This document shows, piece by piece, positions 57,301 through 64,000 of a stretch of DNA of 64,000 nucleotides (position 1 is its first letter; the number at the start of each line of letters is the position of its first letter). A program made the position numbers and the translations under genes. The DNA comes from Planctomycetota bacterium (GTDB lineage: Bacteria > Planctomycetota > Brocadiia > JAADGH01): positions 1 through 64,000 of the forward strand of contig JAADGH010000078.1 in NCBI GenBank assembly GCA_013152475.1, written 5' to 3'. A model generated the notes under the pieces. That model did not search any database and had not been told where the DNA came from. It was given only the letters and a program-made list of their open reading frames with translations.

Positions 57301-58197
57301 TTAGAAGTTGAACGACACGAACCCGCAGTACGTGCCGAAATCCGTCTTCTTGCCGCCGGTGGTCCAGTTGTATCGGCCGTCAAAGCCGACGCCGATCAGC
57401 TCGTTGATCTGGACCTCCACGCCGCCGCCGAAGTTCACGCCCCATTCCAGGTCGACGTTGCCGGCGGGATAGCCGCGCGTGTCCAGTTGCGGAACGGCGG
57501 GCATCTGGCCCATCACGTAGTTATTGTCCACGTCCATGGCGAAGGTATACATGCCCAGGCCGCCGGCCATGTAGGGCTTGATCCTCCCGAGGGTCTCGAT
57601 CCGGTACTTGGCGCCGAGAATGAGGGACAGCGTATCGACGTCCACATTCACACCCTCGCGGTGGAGGAAGTCATTGTTGCCGCTGCCTGGTGGGATGCCC
57701 CCGAGTGCTGTTCCGATGGGACCCAGTGTCGGGTCCAGGTCGTACTTCCGGTCCTGACGGCTGAACGTGGCCATGATGTGGCCCGACAGCCGGTTGCCCA
57801 GGATTGGGTCCTTCGCAAGAATGACCGGATCGTAAAAACCGCCCATCAGAAACCCTCCCCCCTGCTTGTAAACGCTGCTTTGGCCGCCGAAGAGCAGCCC
57901 GAACTCGCCGCGCGGGACCGGCGCCGCCGCCGCCTTCTCGACCTCCGTGATGCTGTCGATCTTGGCATTGATCGACGCAATCTTGTCCGTCTGCCCTTCC
58001 AGGGCCTTGATCTTCGCCGACTGGGCGGCAATGACCCTGTCCTTCTCCGCAACCGTCTTCTTCAGGTTCTGAATCTCATTCGTGTTCTTCTGAATGAGCG
58101 ACTTCAGCTCCTGGAGAGTCTTGGCGACATCCTGTGCCACTACGTTGCTTCCCGCGATGGCCAACAGCGCCAGACACACGATCACCCGCTTCTTCAT
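57301..58197 (-). CDS. outer-membrane beta-barrel protein with coiled-coil neck
   Basis: A 298-residue protein. The signal peptide is KKRVIVCLALLAIAGSNVVA, and the start at 58197 is preceded by GGAGG. A coiled coil (KTLQELKSLIQKNTNEIQNL, residues about 28-70) is followed by a beta-barrel with alternating aromatic strands (FGLLFGGQSSVYKQGGGFLM; YTFAMDVDNNYVMGQM). The last residues FVSFNF end in Phe, the BAM recognition signal. Function unknown: porin-like or structural. It has its own terminator. Confidence 0.8.
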   Translation of the reverse strand: MKKRVIVCLALLAIAGSNVVAQDVAKTLQELKSLIQKNTNEIQNLKKTVAEKDRVIAAQSAKIKALEGQTDKIASINAKIDSITEVEKAAAAPVPRGEFGLLFGGQSSVYKQGGGFLMGGFYDPVILAKDPILGNRLSGHIMATFSRQDRKYDLDPTLGPIGTALGGIPPGSGNNDFLHREGVNVDVDTLSLILGAKYRIETLGRIKPYMAGGLGMYTFAMDVDNNYVMGQMPAVPQLDTRGYPAGNVDLEWGVNFGGGVEVQINELIGVGFDGRYNWTTGGKKTDFGTYCGFVSFNF

Positions 58198-58469
58198 TCG
58201 TTCCTCCAAGGGAAAAGAACACTTGGCCAGAGACAATAGGCTACCCGTGCGATTCCTGCCTCAACGAATAGCAAACAAGTGATCTGAAGGGATTCATGGT
58301 TGATTTGCACCAAACCAAGATTCGGATTTGTAAAAAGGGAGTATACCACAAGATCGCCGGATGTCAAGCGAAAAATACCGGGACTTTCCCCTTGCCATCA
58401 CCCGCTGACACGCCTACAATTTTCCACAACGCTGCTCGGACGAACAATTTCCACCGAGGAATCAGAAAC

Positions 58470-60773
58470 GTGGAGTATCGCATTGACGAAACGCTGGATA
58501 CGGAGGTTCTGGTGATCGGCTCCGGCACGGCCGGGGTGTGTGCCGCCATCCAGGCCGCGCGCGACGGGTGCAAGACAGTGCTCATCGAGAAAGACGATGT
58601 GCTCGGCGGCAACTCGGGACCGAACCTCGGCGTGCATGTCTCCGGCGCCGACTGCTTCCATCCCTATGCCTCCGAGACCGGCGTGATCGGTGAACTGGAA
58701 GAGGAGATGGCCTGGCGCGCGGCGAAGATGTACACCCACGGCTTTCACTACAACACCTGCCGCATGTGGGAGACGATCCTCCAGGAGAAGATGGAGGAGG
58801 CCGGCGTCACCGTCCTCAAGCGCCACCTCGGCAAGCGGGCCGTGGTGGACGGGCAGCGGATCGTCGGCGCGATTGTCGAGGACCTCGCGCGCTTCAAGAC
58901 GAAGCAGATCAACATCTCCCACTTCCTCATCGAGGCATCGGGCGACGGGCATGTCGCGGCGGACGCCGGCGCGTCGTTCATGATGGGGCGCGATGCGAAG
59001 TCGAAGTTCAACGAGCGCAGCGCCCCCGAGGAGGCGGACAGCCTGACCATGGGCACGAGCATGACGTGCATCGCCGTGAAGACGCCGCGGCCGGTACCCT
59101 TCATCCCACCGCCGGGCTGCCCGGACATCCCGGGCAAGCTGTGGCACCCCGACGACGATCTGAACTTCATGTGGCCCACGGAGCACGGCGGGCAGAAGGA
59201 GCTGCCGAGCATCGAGGCCGATGACAAGATCTATGAAGGACTCCTCAAACAGATTTACGGTTTCTGGAACCACGTCAAGAACGTGTCGTGCGTGGAGGGG
59301 GCGAAGAACTGGGAGCTGATCTGGGTGAGCCCCAAGGCCGGCAAGCGCGAGAGCCGGCGCTTCATCGGCGACCTCGTCCTGACGCAGACCGACGTCGAGA
59401 CGCCGACCGAGTTCGAGGACAGCGTGGCCTACGGCGGCTACGCGGTGGACGTGCACGAGCCGCAGCCGGACGGCCGGAGCAAGGTGGTGTTCTACTCCAT
59501 CCCGCCGCTCTACAACATCCCCTATCGGTCCCTCTACTCGAGGGACATCGACAACCTCTTTCTCGCGGGCCGGCTCATCAGCGTCACCCGCCTCGCCCTC
59601 GGGACCACGCGGTTGATGAAGACAGGCGGGGCCATCGGCCAGGCGGTGGGCCTTGCCGCAGGGATGTGCAAGCGTCTCGGCTGCACGCCGCGGCAGCTCT
59701 ACGAGAAACACGCATCGGACCTGCAGCAGGAGCTGCTCAAGCGCGATGGGACGGTCCTCTATCTGCAGAACGCCGACCCGAACGACCTCGCGCGCACGGC
59801 GACCGTCACCGCCACAAGCGAGGAGCACTTCGAGTGCACAAGGGCGACGGACGCCCTGCCGCTCGACGCGCCCATGCGGGGGATTATGCTCCTTGATTGG
59901 CCGGAGAAGCTGAACAAAGTATCGCTCCACCTCAGAAACGACAGCGGCGCGGCGCAGACCGTGGAGCTGGTCGTCTCCCGCGACGACCGGGAGGAGACCT
60001 ACGGCCCGAAGGACGAACCGGCGAAGCACATCCGCACGCGCGCTCGACTGACGACGCTGCGCAACTCGTACGTCACGGGTCAATTCTCCGCGATTGCGAA
60101 AGCGCAGGCGGAGGTCGCCGCCGGGTTCGAGGGGTGGGTGGAGTTTGCGTTCGATTCGGCGCCCCTGCCGGAGCGCGACCGCAACGCCGTCGAGCCGAAG
60201 CTGCTGCTCTCGGTCGGGGCGGCCGAGGGTGTGTCGTGGGGGCGGGATGACTCGCCCAACGAGATTCTGTTCCGGTGCGAGTCGGCGGATGGAGATAAGA
60301 TCACCCTGCACCCGGAGGGCCATCTGTTCAAGATCGCTCCTCGCCCTCCCTTTGGTGAGGCCGCGAACGTGATCAACGGCTACAACCGTCGGATCGGCGC
60401 AGCGCCGGTGAACCTGTGGATCAGCAGGCGCGACGAGGCGATGCCGCAGAGCATCACGCTCGATCTCTGCGAGCCGAAGGACGTCGCCCGCGTGCAGATC
60501 ACCTTCGATGCCATGCACGAGGACTACACGCAGATGCCGGCCAACTGCGACAGGCGCGTGTCGGAGATGCTGGTGCGCGACTACGATGTGGAGGTCCATG
60601 AAGGCGGGGCATGGCGGGGCATCATATCCGTCCGGGACAACTACAGCCGTTTTCGCGTTCACGAATGTGCTCCCGCTCGTACGGGCAAGGTGCGTGTCGT
60701 TGTCAAGAGAGTATGGGACGAGGAGCAGTGGGCCGCGCGAATCCACGAAGTGAGAATCTACGGAAAGGAGTGA
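58470..60773 (+). CDS. FAD-dependent oxidoreductase (FAD_oxidored family)
   Basis: A 767-residue protein, GTG start at 58470 with GAGGA upstream. The FAD-binding motif is VLVIGSGTAGVCAAIQAA, with EKDDVLGGNSGPN as the second contact and DIDNLFLAGRLISVT near 370. After about residue 460 there is a long C-terminal part, probably a beta-sandwich (KVSLHLRNDSGAAQTVELVV; KVRVVVKRVWDEEQWAAR). It is cytoplasmic: no signal. The enzyme type is common in Planctomycetota and Verrucomicrobiota, with unknown sugar or polyol substrates. Confidence 0.78.
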   Translation: MEYRIDETLDTEVLVIGSGTAGVCAAIQAARDGCKTVLIEKDDVLGGNSGPNLGVHVSGADCFHPYASETGVIGELEEEMAWRAAKMYTHGFHYNTCRMWETILQEKMEEAGVTVLKRHLGKRAVVDGQRIVGAIVEDLARFKTKQINISHFLIEASGDGHVAADAGASFMMGRDAKSKFNERSAPEEADSLTMGTSMTCIAVKTPRPVPFIPPPGCPDIPGKLWHPDDDLNFMWPTEHGGQKELPSIEADDKIYEGLLKQIYGFWNHVKNVSCVEGAKNWELIWVSPKAGKRESRRFIGDLVLTQTDVETPTEFEDSVAYGGYAVDVHEPQPDGRSKVVFYSIPPLYNIPYRSLYSRDIDNLFLAGRLISVTRLALGTTRLMKTGGAIGQAVGLAAGMCKRLGCTPRQLYEKHASDLQQELLKRDGTVLYLQNADPNDLARTATVTATSEEHFECTRATDALPLDAPMRGIMLLDWPEKLNKVSLHLRNDSGAAQTVELVVSRDDREETYGPKDEPAKHIRTRARLTTLRNSYVTGQFSAIAKAQAEVAAGFEGWVEFAFDSAPLPERDRNAVEPKLLLSVGAAEGVSWGRDDSPNEILFRCESADGDKITLHPEGHLFKIAPRPPFGEAANVINGYNRRIGAAPVNLWISRRDEAMPQSITLDLCEPKDVARVQITFDAMHEDYTQMPANCDRRVSEMLVRDYDVEVHEGGAWRGIISVRDNYSRFRVHECAPARTGKVRVVVKRVWDEEQWAARIHEVRIYGKE

Positions 60774-60776
60774 CCC

Positions 60777-61496
60777 ATGCCTGACTGGATACCGTTCCTC
60801 TTTATCGGCGGCATCATTGCCGTTGCTCTCGTGATTGTCGTTGCGGTTATCCTCTACGAAAAAAAGCGCCGCGAGCGCCTGGGCGAGATCGCCATGCAGA
60901 TGGGCCTGGAGTTCAGCGCCGCCGATCCCTTCAATATCCCGGTCAGTTACGCTGCATTCCATCGACTCAATACCGGACATAGCCGCAAGGCGAAGAACGT
61001 GATGCACGGCGAACTGGGGGGCGTGCCGCTTAAGATCTTCGACTACAAGTACGTTACCGGCGGCGGGAAGAACAGCAGCACGCACAATCTCAGCATCGTC
61101 CTGGCCGATATGGACTATGTGTTCGACTACGTCGGCATCCGGTCCGAGGGCTTCTTCGACCGGCTGGCGGGAATGGTGGGATACACCGATACAGAAATCG
61201 GCAACCCGGAGTTCGACGCGGCCTTCCGGATCGATGCCCAGGACCCCGACTTTGCCAAGCAACTGCTCCAGACCAGCCTGACGGACTTTCTGCTCCAGTC
61301 ACAGGAGACGGGGTTCAAGGTCGAGTTCGTTGGCAACAGTGTGATGGTTCATCGGGACCGGCGTCTGAAGCCGGACGATTTGGGCAACCTGGTGAAGTTT
61401 ACGCTGGAGCTCCTCCGGCACCTGCCGGCGGACCTGCCCCGACGAGGCGGCCACCAGCCCCCCGGTGCGCCGCCCGGCGACGAGGGCGGGAGTTGA
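60777..61496 (+). CDS. membrane protein with DUF3137-like domain
   Basis: A 239-residue protein. One N-terminal helix (PFLFIGGIIAVALVIVVAVI, residues 5-24) and then a soluble domain with GLEFSAADPF, LKIFDYKYVTGGGKNSSTHN and AFRIDAQDPDFAKQLLQTSL. I relate it to DUF3137-like domains with moderate confidence. It starts three bases after the FAD oxidoreductase stop, so they are co-expressed. Function unknown. Confidence 0.6.
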   Translation: MPDWIPFLFIGGIIAVALVIVVAVILYEKKRRERLGEIAMQMGLEFSAADPFNIPVSYAAFHRLNTGHSRKAKNVMHGELGGVPLKIFDYKYVTGGGKNSSTHNLSIVLADMDYVFDYVGIRSEGFFDRLAGMVGYTDTEIGNPEFDAAFRIDAQDPDFAKQLLQTSLTDFLLQSQETGFKVEFVGNSVMVHRDRRLKPDDLGNLVKFTLELLRHLPADLPRRGGHQPPGAPPGDEGGS

Positions 61497-61613
61497 ACGC
61501 GGGCACGCGGTGCAAGGCTGTTGCGTGCTTTCATCGCCCCCGAAGCCGCGGGAGGGAGAATCAGGTATGGACGTCTCCAGACTTATTGCCGGCGATCATT
61601 AACCGAATGTTCT

Positions 61614-61641
61614 TTGCACTTGGCATTTCGTTTGCTATAAT
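61614..61641 (+). promoter_or_regulatory. promoter region of the MTA phosphorylase gene (overlapping sigma-70 and sigma-54-like)
   Basis: A sigma-70-like TTGCAC (61614-61619), 16-bp spacer and TATAAT (61636-61641) overlaps the sigma-54-like TTGGCATTTCGTTTGCT (61620-61636), where GG and GC are ten bases apart. Only one may be used. The first base of TATAAT is the T after the sigma-54-like GC. Confidence 0.45.
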
Positions 61642-61694
61642 CACCTCGGCGATTGGGCAATGGATTTGGAGAATTGCGAACACGCGGTACAGAG

Positions 61695-62588
61695 ATGGAT
61701 GATGTAAAGCTTGCGGTAATCGGCGGAAGCGGGGCGTATACGCTCCTGAAACGGAAGGCGCTGGTGGGAGAGGAGATGCCCGCTCGCGAGACGCCCTTCG
61801 GCATGTCTCAACCGATGTCCCGCATCGAGGCGGAGGGCGCGCCTTTCCTGTTTCTCTCGCGCCACGGTCAAAGGCGTTACACGATTGCGGCGCCGTTTGT
61901 GAACTACCGCGCCAACATCTATGCGCTCAAGGATCTCGGTGTGGAGCACATCGTCTCGTGGTCCGGGCCGGGAACGATGAACGAAAAATTCCTTCTGGCG
62001 CAGTTCGTTGTAATCGAAGACGTGATCGACGAGACGCGCAACCGAACGGGTACCTTTTTTGAAAACAATGGCTTGGGATTCATCCGGCAGAATCCCGTTT
62101 TCTGCCCCACCCTCCGGTCCGTTCTGATGGAGACGCTCCAGGAGCTGAACTGGCAGTTCGCCGAGGGCGGCACATATGTGTGCACCGAAGGGCCGCGGCT
62201 CGAAACCCCCGCGGAGATTCGAAAGATGAGGGCCTATGGCGGCGACCTGGTCGGCATGACCCTCTGCCCGGAGGTCTTCCTCGCCCGGGAACTGGAGATG
62301 TGCTACGCCGCGATCTGCTATGTATCGAACTACGCCGAAGGCGTCGTGGCGCGCGACTACCGCGCGGGCGAGCTTTTCGAGGGTCTCCTCACACGGGACG
62401 AGATGGAGAAGGTGGAGGAGTCCGTTGCAAAATTTCCCGGCATCATACAGGACTTGGCGCGGCGGCTGAATGGGACGGAGTTCAAGTGCAACTGCCGCAA
62501 GTCCATGGAGCGATATCGCGTTCGCGGCGACATCGGAACGAACTGGCGCGAATGGTTCAGACCCTCATCCTCCGCGCAAAACACCTGA
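61695..62588 (+). CDS. 5'-methylthioadenosine phosphorylase-like purine nucleoside phosphorylase
   Basis: A 297-residue nucleoside phosphorylase. The N-terminus is KLAVIGGSGAYTLLK, the phosphate site SRHGQRRYTIA, the substrate loop TYVCTEGPRLETPAEIR, and DLVGMTLCPEVFLARELEM with NYAEG near the C-terminus. These match MTAP/PNP-II enzymes that split 5'-methylthioadenosine with phosphate (methionine salvage). The C-terminal tail is longer than usual. It overlaps the amidohydrolase by 37 bp, implying coupling. No clear Shine-Dalgarno. Confidence 0.85.
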   Translation: MDDVKLAVIGGSGAYTLLKRKALVGEEMPARETPFGMSQPMSRIEAEGAPFLFLSRHGQRRYTIAAPFVNYRANIYALKDLGVEHIVSWSGPGTMNEKFLLAQFVVIEDVIDETRNRTGTFFENNGLGFIRQNPVFCPTLRSVLMETLQELNWQFAEGGTYVCTEGPRLETPAEIRKMRAYGGDLVGMTLCPEVFLARELEMCYAAICYVSNYAEGVVARDYRAGELFEGLLTRDEMEKVEESVAKFPGIIQDLARRLNGTEFKCNCRKSMERYRVRGDIGTNWREWFRPSSSAQNT

Positions 62589-63820
62589 TCCTCGATCCGC
62601 AGGAGCACATCGAGAACGGCGCCGTGGCCGTCTGCGGAAGCAAGATCGCCTGCGTCGGGACGCATTCCTATGTCAGGCGTCACGTTTCCGGCGCTACACG
62701 TGACCTTGGCGATACGGTTATCCTTCCCGGGCTGATCAACGCCCATACACATCTGGAACTTACTGATCTTTGCGGCAAGATCGAGAAGACCGATCACTTC
62801 CTGGATTGGCTGAAACAGGTGGGCCGGTTTGTCGTCGCATGGAAGCTGGAGGACGGCTTGTTTCCTCGCCGGGGACGTTTTTGCCAATCCGCGAAAAACG
62901 GAATTGCGAAAAGTGTTGCCGCCGGAACGACCACCGCCGCCGACATATCCAACAGCGGCGCGACATTCCATCTCCTGCGCTATGGTCCGTTACGGTCGGT
63001 CGTTTTCCAGGAAACCATCGACCTCCGGGCAAGGAATATCCGGCGCAAGGTCGGGCGTATTCGAAGACGGCTCCGGCGAATCCCTAACACTCCGCTGCTT
63101 ACAAGGGGAATTGCGCCCCATGCGCCCTACAGCGCGTCCCTGGAGATGTACCGCCGAAGCGCGCTCCTTGCCACCGAACTGAATATGCCGCTGGCCACCC
63201 ATGCCCATGAGACCCGGGAAGAAATCGAGGCATTTGAACAAGACGCAGGCGAGTTTCGACATATCATGGACTACTTCATCAGGTCTCGCTTTGCCCAACG
63301 ACCGCGGTGCAGGCCCATCGCTGCGCTGGACGGGCTTGGCGTCATCACGAGCCGCACGCTGCTCGCCCACTGCAATTATCTGGATCGATCGGATATTGCC
63401 ATCCTCAACGACCGCAGGCCCAGCGTCGTCTTCTGCCCTCGCAGCCATGCCTACTTCGGCCACGACAGACATCCCTTCCGGGATCTGCTCGACCGTGGCA
63501 TCAACGTCGCTCTCGGCACAGACAGCTTGGCGAGCTGCGACTCCCTCAGCATGTTGGACGAAATGCGGTTCCTTGTGACCAGCCGAAAGGACGTATCGCC
63601 CAGTGAGGTTCTGGCTATGGTTACGACAAACGGCGCGCGAGCGCTGGGATTGTCTCGCAAGATCGGCCGCCTCACCAGAGGAGCAGAGGCCGACATCACA
63701 GTTGTAGCTATCCCGGAGCCATGCGCCTCCCCCTACGAGGCGATTCTTGCGCCCACTGTTGCCAACAGACTCACGATGATCCGGGGCCGCTTGGCTTACC
63801 ACGCCCCCGACCGCGCTTGA
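62552..63820 (+). CDS. amidohydrolase, MTA/SAH deaminase-like
   Basis: A 422-residue metal-dependent amidohydrolase. The first His pair is NAHTHLEL (IN-HTH), then HAHETREE, the third His is LLAHCNYLD, and the last Asp is GTDSLASCDSLSML. That residue set is the signature of the SAH/MTA deaminase and related N-ribosyl-deaminase enzymes. Start at 62552 inside the phosphorylase gene. Together with the phosphorylase it suggests purine-nucleoside or aminofutalosine handling. An unusual Arg-rich insertion (RRKVGRIRRRLRRIPN) lies near residue 155. Confidence 0.78.
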   Translation: MVQTLILRAKHLILDPQEHIENGAVAVCGSKIACVGTHSYVRRHVSGATRDLGDTVILPGLINAHTHLELTDLCGKIEKTDHFLDWLKQVGRFVVAWKLEDGLFPRRGRFCQSAKNGIAKSVAAGTTTAADISNSGATFHLLRYGPLRSVVFQETIDLRARNIRRKVGRIRRRLRRIPNTPLLTRGIAPHAPYSASLEMYRRSALLATELNMPLATHAHETREEIEAFEQDAGEFRHIMDYFIRSRFAQRPRCRPIAALDGLGVITSRTLLAHCNYLDRSDIAILNDRRPSVVFCPRSHAYFGHDRHPFRDLLDRGINVALGTDSLASCDSLSMLDEMRFLVTSRKDVSPSEVLAMVTTNGARALGLSRKIGRLTRGAEADITVVAIPEPCASPYEAILAPTVANRLTMIRGRLAYHAPDRA

Positions 63821-64000
63821 GTGTGCTGGGGACAAGAGACATCCGAATCCGACATCCGTCTGCGCAAGAGGAGCTTATGTGAAAGTGGGCTGCTATAAGG
63901 TGAGGAGGCGAGGGCGAAAAGAAATAGAGAGCGGCACAAAGGGGCGGTATAGTTGTTTAGTCGGACAGTCGAGCAACTTGACCCATCCGGCTCCCTGTCG

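Noticed and set aside
58398-61262. Open frame of about 950 codons opposite the FAD oxidoreductase
   Set aside because: Antisense of a gene with a clear FAD motif; no motif or start signal of its own.
63821-64000. Start of another gene at the right edge
   Set aside because: No frame with start signal or motif is visible in the last 180 bases.

Overview
The window looks like a piece of the chromosome of a high-GC, Gram-negative (diderm), probably uncultured bacterium of the Planctomycetota or a neighbouring lineage. This placement is an inference from gene content: HzsA-related haem proteins, Gfo/Idh/MocA oxidoreductases with Tat signals, HEAT-repeat proteins, sulfatase-like enzymes, a Ser/Thr kinase fused to an FGE-like domain, an Na+-NQR operon, an RND pump and a lipoprotein adaptor. 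The many oxygen-detoxification and low-potential redox proteins suggest an anaerobe or microaerophile that meets oxygen. Coding is dense on both strands. No rRNA, tRNA or CRISPR array was found.

Layout. 0-4.7 kb (minus): a redox/oxygen-stress operon with ferredoxin, rubredoxin, a small sulfite-reductase-like protein, two ferritin-like rubrerythrins, a Cys-rich mini-protein, a multihaem cytochrome, a frameshifted superoxide reductase and the start of another cytochrome. It is preceded by a good sigma-54 promoter and is divergent from a PAS histidine kinase and an NtrC-type sigma-54 activator (5.0-7.6 kb). 7.7-15.5 kb: a GH20-like glycosidase and an RND efflux adaptor/pump pair split by a palindromic repeat. 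15.6-18.9 kb: a fluoride riboswitch with a terminator ahead of a small TPR protein, a DUF6062-type protein, a methyltransferase, and lexA with a short leader ORF. 18.9-22 kb is a decayed or mobile stretch: an IS1380-type transposase remnant, DnaA-box-like repeats, a GemA-like gene, a phosphatase, a zinc-ribbon TPR protein and a sulfatase scrap. 22-30 kb: a HEAT protein and an oxidoreductase, a putative small RNA between divergent promoters, a sulfatase-superfamily enzyme, an SdhB/FrdB subunit and an aspartase/fumarase. 29.5-34.2 kb (minus): gltA, a desulforedoxin, and pyruvate (2-oxoacid) dehydrogenase E1 alpha, E1 beta and E2. 34.3-38.9 kb: nqrBCDEF without nqrA. 39.4-42.4 kb: the most interesting locus, an apparently undescribed RiPP cassette. 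It has six tandem short peptides with a near-invariant leader and variable cores, then a radical SAM/SPASM enzyme and a PqqD-like recognition protein, all behind one strong promoter. 42.4-53.8 kb (minus): a long run of kinase-FGE fusion, histidine phosphatase, TIM-barrel epimerase, HzsA-related, TPR-haem, beta-propeller/di-haem and RidA-like proteins. 53.9-63.8 kb: HEAT and beta-helix membrane proteins, an MDR dehydrogenase, an outer-membrane barrel, a FAD oxidoreductase, a membrane protein, and overlapping MTA-phosphorylase and amidohydrolase genes.

How the genes fit together. The NQR complex, 2-oxoacid dehydrogenase, citrate synthase, FrdB/SdhB and aspartase/fumarase point to central carbon flow and sodium-coupled respiration. 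The redox operon would protect that metabolism from oxygen under control of the adjacent sigma-54 two-component pair. The RiPP cassette is a self-contained peptide-modifying unit whose exporter and protease are not in the window. Starts were chosen from Shine-Dalgarno sequences, promoters and overlaps. All functions come from reading motifs, not from database searches.
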